A stretch of DNA of 64,000 nt from Sanguinoderma infundibulare (Eukaryota; Basidiomycota; Agaricomycetes; Polyporales; Polyporaceae): positions 1,922,001 through 1,986,000 of the forward strand of contig JAVLRN010000007.1 in the NCBI GenBank assembly GCA_032821775.1, given 5' to 3'. How positions within the stretch are numbered: position 1 is the first letter of the stretch; each line of letters opens with the position of its first letter. This document shows, in pieces, positions 1 through 9,967 of this stretch. Below the pieces are notes generated by a model. The model ran no database searches. It was given only the letters and a program-made list of their open reading frames with translations, and was not told the origin of the DNA. Position numbers and translations under genes: made by a program.

Positions 1-54
1 GAGCGTGCGAGGGAGGAGCATTCGGACGATGACGACGACGATGTCATCGAATGA
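1..54 (+). CDS. C-terminal tail of an unidentified gene (truncated by window edge)
   Basis: Frame 1 is open from the first base and ends at a TGA at 52-54. The visible tail is a charged stretch followed by six consecutive aspartates and Val-Ile-Glu. Such acidic tails occur on many nuclear and ribosome-biogenesis proteins, so no family can be assigned. It is read as coding because the acidic codon run fits the frame and a short 3' flank precedes the next gene. It could also be chance. Confidence 0.45.
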   Translation, partial: ERAREEHSDDDDDDVIE

Positions 55-378
55 GCTCAGCATGCATATGCTTCTGTGTTCACCTCGCAGAGTCCTCAGT
101 AGTACTAGATTGACCAAGTCGAGTGCCCCACCATATTGTACCCTTGTAATGGTATGCTAGATTTTCATGTACGTATACCCTACGTTTCCGCTAGTCTTTT
201 GCGCCCATTTGTCTCCAGTCTGTCCCTCTTCCTGAGTTCCTTGTCGCGAGTCGCGAAGGACGACGGACCCAGAGCGTGACATTTTGGTCTGTGACAGCCA
301 CTCGTAACGCGCTAGCCCAGTTTCAGTAGACGCCTCCAGCTCGTCCGACTCTGTCACCTCCACTGCGCGGTCTCCAAA

Positions 379-1303
379 ATGCTCTCTGCGCCTGCTGTCG
401 CATCTCGCGCGGCGCGCTCTGTTTGTGCCCTCTCCTTACACTCGCGACGATTAGCCACTCAGGTCCCCGCTACCACTGGAAGCTCGAGTTCACAGGTCAC
501 GCAGGATGATGGTCCTTTGCGACCCCAGCTCGACATTCCGGTGAACCCAGACCACGGGCTGTATGCCTTCTTCCGGAAGAAGGAGAAGGATGGGAAGACG
601 ATCTATGACACGTTGGAGCCTGTGGACATGTCCACGGACAAGAGCGGTATGTTTCGTCCCCAGAGCGCCGATTGGCAGGCCCTCCGTATTGACTCGTTAC
701 AGGACGTGCATGGACGGCCGTAGAGCTCAGACGGAAGAGCTTCAAGGATCTGCACACGCTGTGGTACGTGGTGCTGCGGGAGCGGAATCTCCTTGCGACA
801 CAGCAGGCGGAGGGGCGACGGCTCGGCGTGAACGAGCAGGCTCTTGGTCTGTGGCCTAGGGCGTTCAGGGTACGTATCCTCATTCGCACGCGTTTTTAAC
901 CTCTTGATTCGCTCCTTTGCTTCTCACTCGCATCCCATGCGGTCCTTCTTTCTTCAGACGTCGTATCGTTCGTACTGACTTGTTTCATCCTCGGCGTGTT
1001 CGTCTTGGTATTCAGTGCCGCAAAACGATGGCGCGCATCAAGTACGTCATCAACGAGCGACGCCTCGCTTATGAGGGCGCCATGAAGATCCACAACGAAC
1101 GGGGACAGCGGCTCCTTGAGATCCGGGCCCGGGCTCAAAATGTGGTCCATCCCGAGGTCGTGCCCCTTACGGAGGAGGAGATGAAGCTTGCTGCAACAAG
1201 GGCGCGGAGTCACGAGGAGTTGAGGAGGCAGCGCGCTCATGTCGAGGATATCGTCACCCGGTCGTTCTTGGAGCAACCCGACGTCGTCCAGCGGAAGGCA
1301 TAG
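379..1303 (+). CDS. MRPL4: Mitochondrial large-subunit ribosomal protein uL29m (MRPL47/MRPL4 family)
   Basis: Exons 379-646, 703-869 and 1016-1303 join to 240 codons plus stop. The first ~30 residues are rich in Ala, Arg and Ser with no acidic residue ([14 protein letters not shown]), as expected for a matrix-targeting presequence. The middle holds the family core: [20 protein letters not shown], then [10 protein letters not shown]. The third exon carries [14 protein letters not shown], also typical of MRP-L47. uL29m sits near the polypeptide exit of the mitochondrial 54S subunit. Introns are 56 and 146 nt; the second is long and another 3' site at 957 exists, but only the site at 1015 keeps the conserved CRKTMARIK frame. 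Its neighbours are also mitochondrial assembly genes. Confidence 0.93.
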
Positions 1304-1708
1304 CGTTAGAGTAGGGGGTGGATATATATCGTACTAGACATGGTAATCGCATGTGTACCCGACCTCTTAAGTAGAGGGAGCTGTCGGACTCGCATAAGCT
1401 GCGACATACATGAGCGACGAAAACCTCTTTCCCGCTGTAAATCCTGCGTCTGCGTCGACGACAGAGGAGCTTGGCGGGATACGTGCACGGCTAGCGGTTG
1501 ACGTTCCCACTGCGCATTGTTAGCTATCAGTCGAAGACCTTTCGCCTGGGAGACACCTTGGCAGAACATGGGACGACGGAGGGTCAAGAAGGGAACCTCT
1601 CCCGACACGAACGAGAGTTCTACTTACACAATCATGAGCTGCGCCCGGGGCCACATGAGCAGCACGCACGCACCTTTGACCGCAAAACACCCGCGGGTTG
1701 CGCATGGG
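1304..1708. other. Intergenic region, convergent 3' ends
   Basis: This is about 400 bases between the stop of the uL29m gene and the stop of the oppositely oriented SDHAF1 gene. Both transcripts must end here, perhaps overlapping. Short open frames on either strand lack conserved content. No RNA gene or repeat is visible. Confidence 0.6.
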
Positions 1709-2126
1709 TCATGGCGTGCGGCCGGGGTCTGGAGTGGCCGCATCTTCCTTCTCCCCTTTCCCCGGGTTCTGCGCTGCCCAGTGGAGCATCTGGGTGCTCA
1801 CGAAACAGTCGCGGACCTTCGGATCCTCGTACATCTCGAGCTGACGGCGCCCGCGGCGGAGCAGGTGCTCGATCGCCGCAATGTCACGGGGGGAGATGGC
1901 GCCGGCCTGGGTCCTGAAGGTGTAGCGGACGAAGAGCCGGAACTTGGGCTGGGCGGCGGGTGGTTTGGTGGCAGCCATGCGCAGCGCTCTGCGGTAACAT
2001 TGTGTGTGGTTTGGTTTGCGGTGCGGTGTGAGATGGTGGGTGGGGCGGGAAGCGGTGTGAAGGCGGGACAAACCTTCGATAGAGCGAGAGCACTTCCTTC
2101 TGCAGTCCCGAACGCCTGAGTGACAT
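1709..2126 (-). CDS. SDH6: Succinate dehydrogenase assembly factor 1 (SDHAF1/Sdh6, LYR protein)
   Basis: Exons 2126-2074 and 1988-1709 give 110 residues. The N-terminus MSLRRSGLQKEVLSLYRR contains the LYR tripeptide (residues 15-17), and Arg18 is split by the 85-nt intron. Downstream the SDHAF1 signature is clear: a basic segment, then SPRDIAAIEHLLRRGRRQLE (human SDHAF1 has RIEYLYRRGRRQL). LYR proteins of this family bind the iron-sulfur transfer complex and the maturing Sdh2 subunit in the matrix, allowing cluster insertion into complex II. The C-terminal ~30 residues after CFVSTQ are a polar extension absent from the short animal protein. The start is fixed by the ATG just upstream of the LYR helix. 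The gene is head-to-head with a complex I assembly factor. Confidence 0.93.
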
Positions 2127-2446
2127 TGATGACGCGCCAGACGATCCTCCGCGGGTCCGCGAGACGTCTTTGAGATAGAACCAGCTGCAGGACAAGGGAG
2201 AGAAGCAAAAGAAGGATGCACAAGCTTAAGCACACCGTCGGCTTCCCTAAGGTCCGACGGGGCCGAATTCTCGGACGTACCTCGGGCCGGAGTACACCGC
2301 CGTGACACAGTATAAGTGTAACGCGAGGCGTGACGAAGCGCGTCCGGGTCACGGCGTCGCGTCATGGCCCTCTGGACCATCTTGTCTTTGTCCCCTCGTC
2401 TGCTGTCGCTGGACTACAGTTTTCTGGCCCCTCTTTGAACCCGAAG
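2127..2446. promoter_or_regulatory. Bidirectional promoter between SDHAF1 and NDUFAF6-like genes
   Basis: Only 320 bases separate the two divergent ATGs, so both core promoters lie here. A TATAAG at 2311-2316 faces the rightward gene but is 130 bases from its ATG, so its role is uncertain. No other conserved element can be named by eye. Confidence 0.6.
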
Positions 2447-4112
2447 ATGCTGAGGCTTTGCCAGTATTCTCTTCGGCTTCCACGTCGGCCACTAGGCTCT
2501 GCACATCTGCCTTCTGCCTCTGCGGTAAGGTCACTCTCGACGCCCTCGGATTTTCCAGAGGGAGCTGCAGCAGACCCAGCCGCCTACTGCAGGGACTATG
2601 TGCGCAAACGGGACTACGAGAGCTACCTCATCGGAGGATTCTATCCGCGGGATTTGCAGGGTGCATTCTTCGCGCTTCGCGCCTTCTACGTGAGTCCGGA
2701 CGTTTCATACTTCTTTTCATTACGGTCGTATGCAGCTCTACGTATGCGTGCAACTTCCCCACTCCTTCGTGTTCACGATGCTTCCCGTTGGCGGTTTTAT
2801 TTGGATATCTCACACAGCGTGAGAAGGTCTACACTTGCTATCCGCTGGTTCCTGTGAAAACGAGAGAATTACTGCGTACGGGATTGTCCGCGTTTCGAGT
2901 TCTCTGCTGCAGGACGCTAGACGGAAGATGCAGCGCCGTTTCCGATCCAAGATTTCATTTTGTGGCGGTAGTGCCAGAACTCGAAACTTCTATCTCTATC
3001 TCTCTCACCCTACTCCCAGTCTATCTCTCGTGACCCCCATAGTGCTAGTCTGACAGTCTATGCGTTCTAGGTGGAGCTGGCTTCTATCCAGGACTCCGTC
3101 TCCAATTCCATGATCGGTAAAATGCGTTTGCAGTTCTGGCGGGACGCCATCAAAAGCATCGCTGATGTACGTTCCGTTGCGACTTCTTCATTCCCGCTCT
3201 GACCGCTCTCCAACGTAGGGCAGACCGCCACAACATCCCATTGCGCTCGCCTTGCATGATGCTTCACAAAGAGCGAACGTTCCTGCATATCATCTCCGCA
3301 GGATCATTGATGCGAGAGTGCGTTTGACTTCGGATAGCTCGTTATATGAGATGGTGGGCGTGACGCTCTGACGCTTTCGCACAGGACGCCGAGCTGCACA
3401 CGCCGACGCACCTCACCGTGGAGTCTTTGACAAGGCACGCAGAATCGACATCGTCAACATTTTTCTATCTGCTTCTCTCGTTGCTTGACCTGTCGTCGTC
3501 GGACGTGTTCTCTCATGCGGCCTCGCATCTCGGAGTTGCGCAGACCATCCAGGTACTATTGCGCGCCCTTCCTTATCATGCTTCCAAGGGGAGGATGATC
3601 GTCCCTGCCGAAATCACGGCGCGCCATGGAGTTCGCCAAGAGGACGTCTTTCGCAGGGGTGGGAACGCGGACGGCATTTCGGACGCGGTATTCGAGTTCG
3701 CGACAGTCGCCAACGACAACCTGCTCACCGCGCGCGAAATGTTCAAACAATCGGGCGGGACGGTCCCGCGGATAGCCATGCCGGTGTTCCTTTACGGGGT
3801 ACGTCATTCCTGTCAAACACCCTTTGTAAAAAGAGAAAAGATCTTCCTCCATTGCGTTTCATCCGTGACGTGCTTCGGACGATTTGCACACGCCTGTGGG
3901 GCGGGCCGGTGGGGAAGGATGCTGACAGGCGTTGTGGATTGGATTGTCGGCTGACTGGGCGTTGACGAACTTTTTTCACATAGCTACCGACGCGAGATTA
4001 CCTCGGACGCCTCGAGGCGGTCGATTTTGACGCGTTCGACCCGTCATTACAGTTGCGGGACTGGAAGCTCCCATGGAAAATCTGGCGGGGTTATTACAAG
4101 GGAGACTTTTGA
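2447..4112 (+). CDS. NDUFAF6: Complex I assembly factor, squalene/phytoene synthase-like (NDUFAF6 family)
   Basis: Five exons (2447-2689, 3071-3166, 3219-3317, 3385-3798, 3984-4112), all phase 0, give 326 residues. The first ~35 residues (MLRLCQYSLRLPRRPLGS) look like a mitochondrial presequence. The core matches NDUFAF6 closely: YCRDYVRKRDYESYLIGGF, FALRAFYVELASIQDSVS, and then IGKMRLQFWRDAI. The fold is that of isoprenoid synthases, but the aspartate-rich DxxxD catalytic motifs of true squalene/phytoene synthases are not evident, consistent with a non-enzymatic role in building the membrane arm of NADH:ubiquinone oxidoreductase. The first intron (381 nt) is long for this genome, but no missing core segment is apparent. 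The C-terminus WKIWRGYYKGDF is also family-like. Confidence 0.92.
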
Positions 4113-4672
4113 CGTAGTGGGAGGAACGGAGGATCGGGGCTCGGCAAGGCGGGACGGTCGGGGCGTACATAGGTATTTAGTACGATATACAATAACGTCA
4201 AGGCGATTGTAATGCACGCCTTTCGTGGCTATGCTGGCGTCGTTGCAAGGTTAATGTTACGTTGGATGTTGAGGACGGCTGTCGCAGGCGTCTGTGACTG
4301 TGGCCCTGCTGGAGCCCGCTGGCCGATCTGCGACCGGATCCGAGAAGGCTGGCGGACCTCCAAATCCCGAAAACTCGTCCAAGCGTCCTGGTGGCAGATC
4401 GCACCTTGTCTCCTCCCTACCATCTCCGGCTCCCTCCTCCATTTTCCTTTTCTCCGCTGCATCCCGCCGCCCCTCCAGTGGCGAGTCCCCCACTCCCGTC
4501 GATCCCACCTATTCGTGTGCACCTCTTCACCCCCCCTCGCACTAGTGCACATCACCTGCCTCCTGCTGCTCCTGCGGTGACTGCTCTCGGAGGACTTTTG
4601 AGACCGTTTGACACTCCCCCCTGACGACGATTTCGCAACAAGCCACCACATTCCACTCCGAGTCTTACCGTC
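4113..4672. other. Intergenic region with pyrimidine-rich promoter of the F-box-like gene
   Basis: The 3' flank of the NDUFAF6-like gene is followed from about 4380 to 4620 by a strongly CT-rich plus strand, a common feature of fungal promoters and 5' leaders just before the transcription start. The next ATG is at 4673. Open frames here are low-complexity Pro/Ser/Arg and are not read as genes. Confidence 0.5.
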
Positions 4673-7600
4673 ATGGATCGTCTCTGTGGTACGTCATAGA
4701 TCGCACTTCTGGGCAGCTTTGAGAGGAAACTCACGTCGGTCGCAATAGATGAGATCTTGCAGCTCATCCTCAACGAACTCAACAACCCCGCCGCATTCGC
4801 TGTCGTCTCCAAACGCCACTATGAGTTCACGAAGGACCCGTACGTCCGTGCGATGTATTTCCTCGCACGTCATGGACGTATCCAGGCGCTGTACTGGGCA
4901 TTGGGGAGGGGGAGGCTGCTGAACGAGAGAGTCCTCGACGTGAGTGTTGCTCGCATGTGTCCGCTTCTTTTTCGCTTCTTTTGGGATGTCCTCCCATCCC
5001 TGCTGCCAGCGGCGTTAGCCTGGTTTGGTCGGCCACGAGCAGCCAGCCGTCCTTTTGGCCACAGCGGGATCGACGGCACAGTCGCCATCCGCTGCTCCGT
5101 CCCTCTTCCGAGCTCGCAGGCGTCGGGGATAAGTGCGCGGCGGCAACAGCACGTTTCCCCCCGCTCGGCCACCTCCTCGGCTGTCAGGACTGAATGCTCA
5201 AGGTTTGAAACCTTGTAAGATCCGCTGGAGGAGGCCCTTTACCGCTTCCGACATATCATCCCCCAGGCGAGGGAACTCCACGCACTCTCCTGTCATGTAC
5301 GCTTGTGCCGCGCGCGAAGGTCGGCTGCGGGACAGCACGCCGACGCCACACGAGGCGCGAGGCGCATGGTCGATGTGGATGAACTGTACCGCGATTCTGC
5401 CGCTTGTGGTCCTGCCCCGCCGCCGCCGGCGTGTCTGTGGGGAATTACGTTGTGTCACACCCGTATGGTCTATCCCGATGCTCCTCATCACGGTGCGTGG
5501 CATGAAAGCTATGTGCGGCGATGCGGGGAATGCGTGTATCTGGTGTTTGGCATACTTTCTTTCGTGCGGCGCAATTCTTGGTATGCCTTGTTGCAGGATC
5601 CCAAATATTCTCAGGAGAACATCCTTGGTCAGTCCCGCGCTCTACATCCACATCTGAAGTGCATATAGTTCCGTTCCTGGAGCATGTGCATTGTGAAGGA
5701 CCGGGCACCCGGTTTGGATGATGATCCACGTCACTTTGGATGATATATGCTCACCGTCCATCGTCGCGATTCTAACAGGAGGTTGTTAGGCGCGCATCCC
5801 TTGCCAGTAACTTGAGCGAGCACTCACTATTGATGCCCCTGTGGTGATAATTGTCCTCGGGAATGTCTGGAGCGCGGTTTTGATAACTAGTGCCTCTGCG
5901 CAGCGACCTTGTGTTACGAAGACGGTCCGCTGATCATCGCTAACGCTGAACGACAGATTCTCCTGGGAAGCGGCGCCCATCTATCGCGGTATTTGGTACA
6001 ATGCGCCATGCACCATTACTTCCGGACACAGGTCCCTTTCATAAAGACACGCTGGGTGCGAACGCTCACCCTTCCTGTCTTCACACATTTCCTCTCCATC
6101 GCGGCACGAACGTATGGCGACATACCAGCGGGAAAGGGCGAAGACGATGGGACGATCCTCGCTCTGTTCTTGAAGCAGAGCAGGTTCCCGGCTGAATACC
6201 GAGCGGCCAAGTGGGAGCAGGTGAGGGATGTGGTTGAGAAATACAAGGTGCGTGAGCCGTCGCTCCTGGTACAGACACCGATAACTTAATCGCACGCGCG
6301 TGTAGTTCAACCCCTTCTCGGATAGGGTGCGTGTTTCAAACTCTAACGCAGGATATAGAGCGAAGGTTTGCTCATTAAATACGTTTTACGTTTTTTAGGA
6401 TCCCATGATGGCTCAATATCCACTAGTGCTTGCAATTGAGCCACGATTGCTGCCATTCGCTCGACAGAACGGATTCAATATGGATCGAAAGGTAAGTGAG
6501 GTCATCAGCCTCCGTGGTTTTCTTCAGTCCTCGCGGCACCGTCTAACTCTGAACGCCGATTTAGTATCGTGACTTCATTTTCCGCAGAATGTTTGAGAAG
6601 CCGGCCATGATGTTTGAATCCCGTGCGGACGAGATTGTACAGAATGTACGCGAGCTTACGCGACTGGACCCTGAGTACGATCCCGTTCCTTCGCGAGCTC
6701 GGCTCGTGGTGTTTTTGTGTCTTGCTCATGTTCCTTGTTTTTGCATCGTTCCCGTGGGAGCAGCATGTTTCTCAGCCGGACAGTTACGGCGGAGATCTGC
6801 ATGGAGGCAAAGACGAACGAACCGGCGTATTCGGCGTTAAAGCGTCTCGACAAGGAAGGCATCCTGCGCTTTGAGTTATCGTACGTCATCGCTGCTCCCG
6901 CTACACGTGTATTGCATCCCGATCGCTCACCTTCGACCCGCTAGCTCTGTTGTTCAGGACCTGATTAAGGCGAGTTGAGACCAAGGTTGTGGATGGAATC
7001 AGCTAGATTGACATCCCTGAATAGCTCTTCTTGAATACCCGATCCGTGACCACGCCGCATACTGCATCGGTCCTTAGGGTCCTTTACAAGGACTTCCCCA
7101 GCCAAGATCCGACCGTCCGTCTCGTACTGTTGCTCACCATATTCCTCTCCGACCCGCCAGCGTTGCCTCAACAGTTCTGGCTCACGTTCGAGACGACGCC
7201 AGCTCTCAAGCGATATGTCGAAACGTGTAGCGACGAGATCGAGGAAATGGAACTCGGGCCGCTCACGCGGAAAGACATTGTCGACATTCTGCTGAGCAAG
7301 TTCGTCCCGGAGCGCTTCGGTGGGATCCTCGAGTACGCGCGCTCTGTCCTGGAGCTGGACAAGGAGGCGATGCGGGGCATCGTCACCGAGGTCGCCCTGG
7401 GCTGTCTCGAGATCGGCTGCAAGGGCAAGATGCTCGCAAAGCTCGTGGAGGCGTACGAACACCTATCAGACATCATCGCGAGGCACATCGTGAAGAACTT
7501 CCGCATTCAGATCGAGGACCTGCCGCCGGCCGAGGACGAAAAGGGGTGCAGGGAGTACTCGGCACCGCTGTGCGCGGACCTGATGATGAGGAGAGGCGTA

Positions 7601-9292
7601 CCGCTGACGTTCGAGGAGGCGGCTGCGGCACCGGTGTCTGTCGTCTCGGGTCCTGCGCCCCCGCCCGAGCCTGTGGAGAATGAAGACGAAGTCGACCCAG
7701 GTGAAGACGAGGTCGAGGAGGGAGGGGAGGATCCAGAGACGCCTGTTGAAGCTGACGGGGAGGACTTGGTGTGTGGCTCCCTCTGTCATCTGTGTGGTCG
7801 AGTGGCACCGATAAATTTGCTAAATCCGCGCTCTTTCGGCAGGGACCCATCGGGCAGGACACACTATCAGCGATGATCCGTAAGGACGAAATGATGCCTT
7901 CCCGCAGAAGGCGGTATCACGAATTGTACACAAACTACCACGACAGCATCGGCAAGTTGCCTTATCCGGCCGGTATGTGGTTGCATCTCGTTCGGTGGCC
8001 CCGAGTGCCACTCGGCGGTTTGACAGAGGTTCCTCGGTTCGGCTCACACGGTGCATTGCCCAGATTACGCCCAGGTCGGCGCATGGCTCCAGAACCATTT
8101 TGGACACCTCAGCGCGGTCGCTGCAGTGGTCCGCATCCACGCAGTCATCAATCAGAACTATACGGTGCGTTTTGACGCAGGCCCCTCGCTCCGGTGTCCC
8201 GATGTGCTAACATATCGCATTTTGTATGTTTTGCGCTCGTTTCCGCGCCGCGTCTCCCCTTGCGATGTTTTCCCCGCAGGTATTGCACCACCACCTGTAC
8301 AACTCGGACGGGCCGCTGCCGTCGTGCCGGGTGCCGACGACGCTGAAGCAGTTCAAGATCCTCGCCCGTCTCGGGCGGACGCCGAGCATGACGCTGTACG
8401 ACGACATCGAGTCAGGCACGGAGTTCTACTTTAGCGAAGAAGACTATATAAGTCAGGAAGAGTTGAACGGAACCGCCCAGGCCCCGCTGAAGAAAGCCCG
8501 GAGGGCGGCCGGGAAGGCTAATAAGTCTGAGCAGGCGATCAAGTGCGAGGCCAGTCCGACGCCCGGGCCGTCGACCGCGGGGCCGTCCACGTCGAGACGG
8601 GTGGAGGCTTCAGGGTCGTCGTCGTCGGCTGGACAGGGGAGGAAGCGGCCACGGCGGAGCGCGGCGAGCACGGTGAAGTCGTACGTGGTGCCGGACAGCG
8701 ACGACGAGGACATTGTGATGGAGGGCGAGGACGACAGCCTACAAAAGTTTGCGAAGAAGCGCCGGCAGGAGACGAACATGCAGCGGTGGATCAAGCAGCT
8801 TGCGATCCTGTATAAGGAGGAGCAGAGGAAGGTACGTGAATTTTTTTTGGCACAGGCTCCACCCCTCGACGGCTGTCGTCATTTCATGGCGTGCATCACG
8901 ATTCACACATCTCGGGAAGATGCGAGCGGCAGCGGGCTTACGTGTTTTTTTTTTCGGTCTGCTTGTTTCCGCTGGACAGTACAACGATAGGAAACGCCGG
9001 ATACACGCCTCGACGCCGCCTGGGGTGAAGGTGAAGGTGCCCAAGGTACGTCCGCTTTCCGGAACGACGAAATGTGGCGAGTTGCTAATGTGTTCATCCT
9101 TTGCACGTTGGATGTTAGACGGAGTTCCACAAATCGCTCGCGTTCAACCTCCCTCGCCTGCGCCGGATCGATCGGGTCAAACGGGAGAAGTTGTACGGCG
9201 CGGAATTGGCTGACGTGGACATGAGTGAAAGCGACGAGGACGAGTATCAGTATCGGACCACGCGCTCGAAGCGACGCAAAGTAGAGGACTAG
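4673..9292 (+). CDS. Large F-box-like protein, function unknown
   Basis: Fourteen exons: 4673-4688, 4749-4939, 5957-6247, 6306-6326, 6399-6491, 6565-6674, 6764-6880, 6945-6969, 7025-7768, 7843-7972, 8064-8164, 8280-8831, 8980-9045, 9119-9292. They join in frame to 876 residues. The N-terminus (LCDEILQLILNEL, FAVVSKRHYEFT) resembles an F-box, the helix that docks substrate adaptors onto SCF ubiquitin ligases. Residues ~70-500 are helical and repeat-like. They are followed by an acidic linker, a conserved-looking block (RYHELYTNYHDSIGKLPYPA), and a basic Ser/Arg tail with nuclear-localisation-like clusters (RKRPRRS, RSKRRK). Odd points are a 1,017-nt intron (4940-5956), a 21-nt exon and a GC-AG intron (6970-7024). 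A substrate-receptor role is inferred only from the N-terminal motif. Confidence 0.82.
6970..7024 (+). other. GC-AG intron in the F-box-like gene
   Basis: The exon end and donor read AAG/GCGAGT, and the acceptor is GAATAG/CTC. Using GC as donor keeps the frame (…DLIK then LFLNTRS…). The nearest GT (6974) would shift the downstream frame. GC-AG introns are a known minority class with strong AG/GCRAGT donors, which this matches. Confidence 0.75.
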
Positions 9293-9967
9293 GAGGAAAA
9301 ATGGGAGTATGCGCACGGATTTGGCTTGCGCACTATCGTCGTGGACGACGCCCATCATCTTCCATCCGCTTGCGGCTGCTTCCCTACCCGCTTTCGCCTT
9401 TTAGTTCCATGCATTCGCGGCTACTGCCAATGTTTCGATTCCATTACGCACGGACGGACATTAATCTTCCTGCACACTATATCACCGCACGACACAGAGT
9501 TCGTTATCGTCATATCGTCATATGTTGCTGTTCGCGCCCGTCGGATGTTACCTGCCGGATCTCTGCCAGTTCTCCATTTGTTGCTCGCACCATGACGTGG
9601 GGCCATGTGAAAGTCTATTCGTATAGGCTATAGCTTGTAGGCAGCCTGGAGACGATGGAAGGAGGACTGCGGTTTGCGGACCGGGGCGCCGGTGGCACAG
9701 GACCCGGGGAGATCGGGACGAGGGCCGGGGAGGGCATCCGGGAAAGGGAGGGAGCGAGGGACCCTGAGCACAGGTGAGCAGAAAGAGAGAGAGAGACATG
9801 GTCCCCGCTAGGTGGCCCAGCGCGCGACGTGGCTCTGACCGGTGCGTCCCAATTTGCCCGAGACCCCGCGCGAAACGATCACCATTCACCGCGGGGACGA
9901 GGGCAAAAATTCGCCCATAAATACCCTCGTGCTCCGCCCCTCGACCGCCTCCCGCTTTGCGACGACT
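9293..9967. other. Intergenic region between F-box-like gene and amidohydrolase
   Basis: The 3' flank of the F-box-like gene is followed by the promoter of the next gene. Only the TATA-like element at 9916-9923 is recognisable. A GA-rich tract at about 9780-9800 is unremarkable. No gene or RNA is seen. Confidence 0.5.
9916..9923 (+). promoter_or_regulatory. TATA-like box of the amidohydrolase gene
   Basis: The sequence CATAAATA lies about 45 bases before the chosen ATG at 9968. It is the only AT-rich core-promoter-like element nearby, and its position argues for starting translation at 9968 rather than at an upstream in-frame ATG (9842). Confidence 0.45.

Noticed and set aside
957..1015. Extra micro-exon in the uL29m gene between two acceptor-like sites
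   Set aside because: Using the earlier acceptor requires a further intron whose lengths break the conserved frame. One intron ending at 1015 is simpler.
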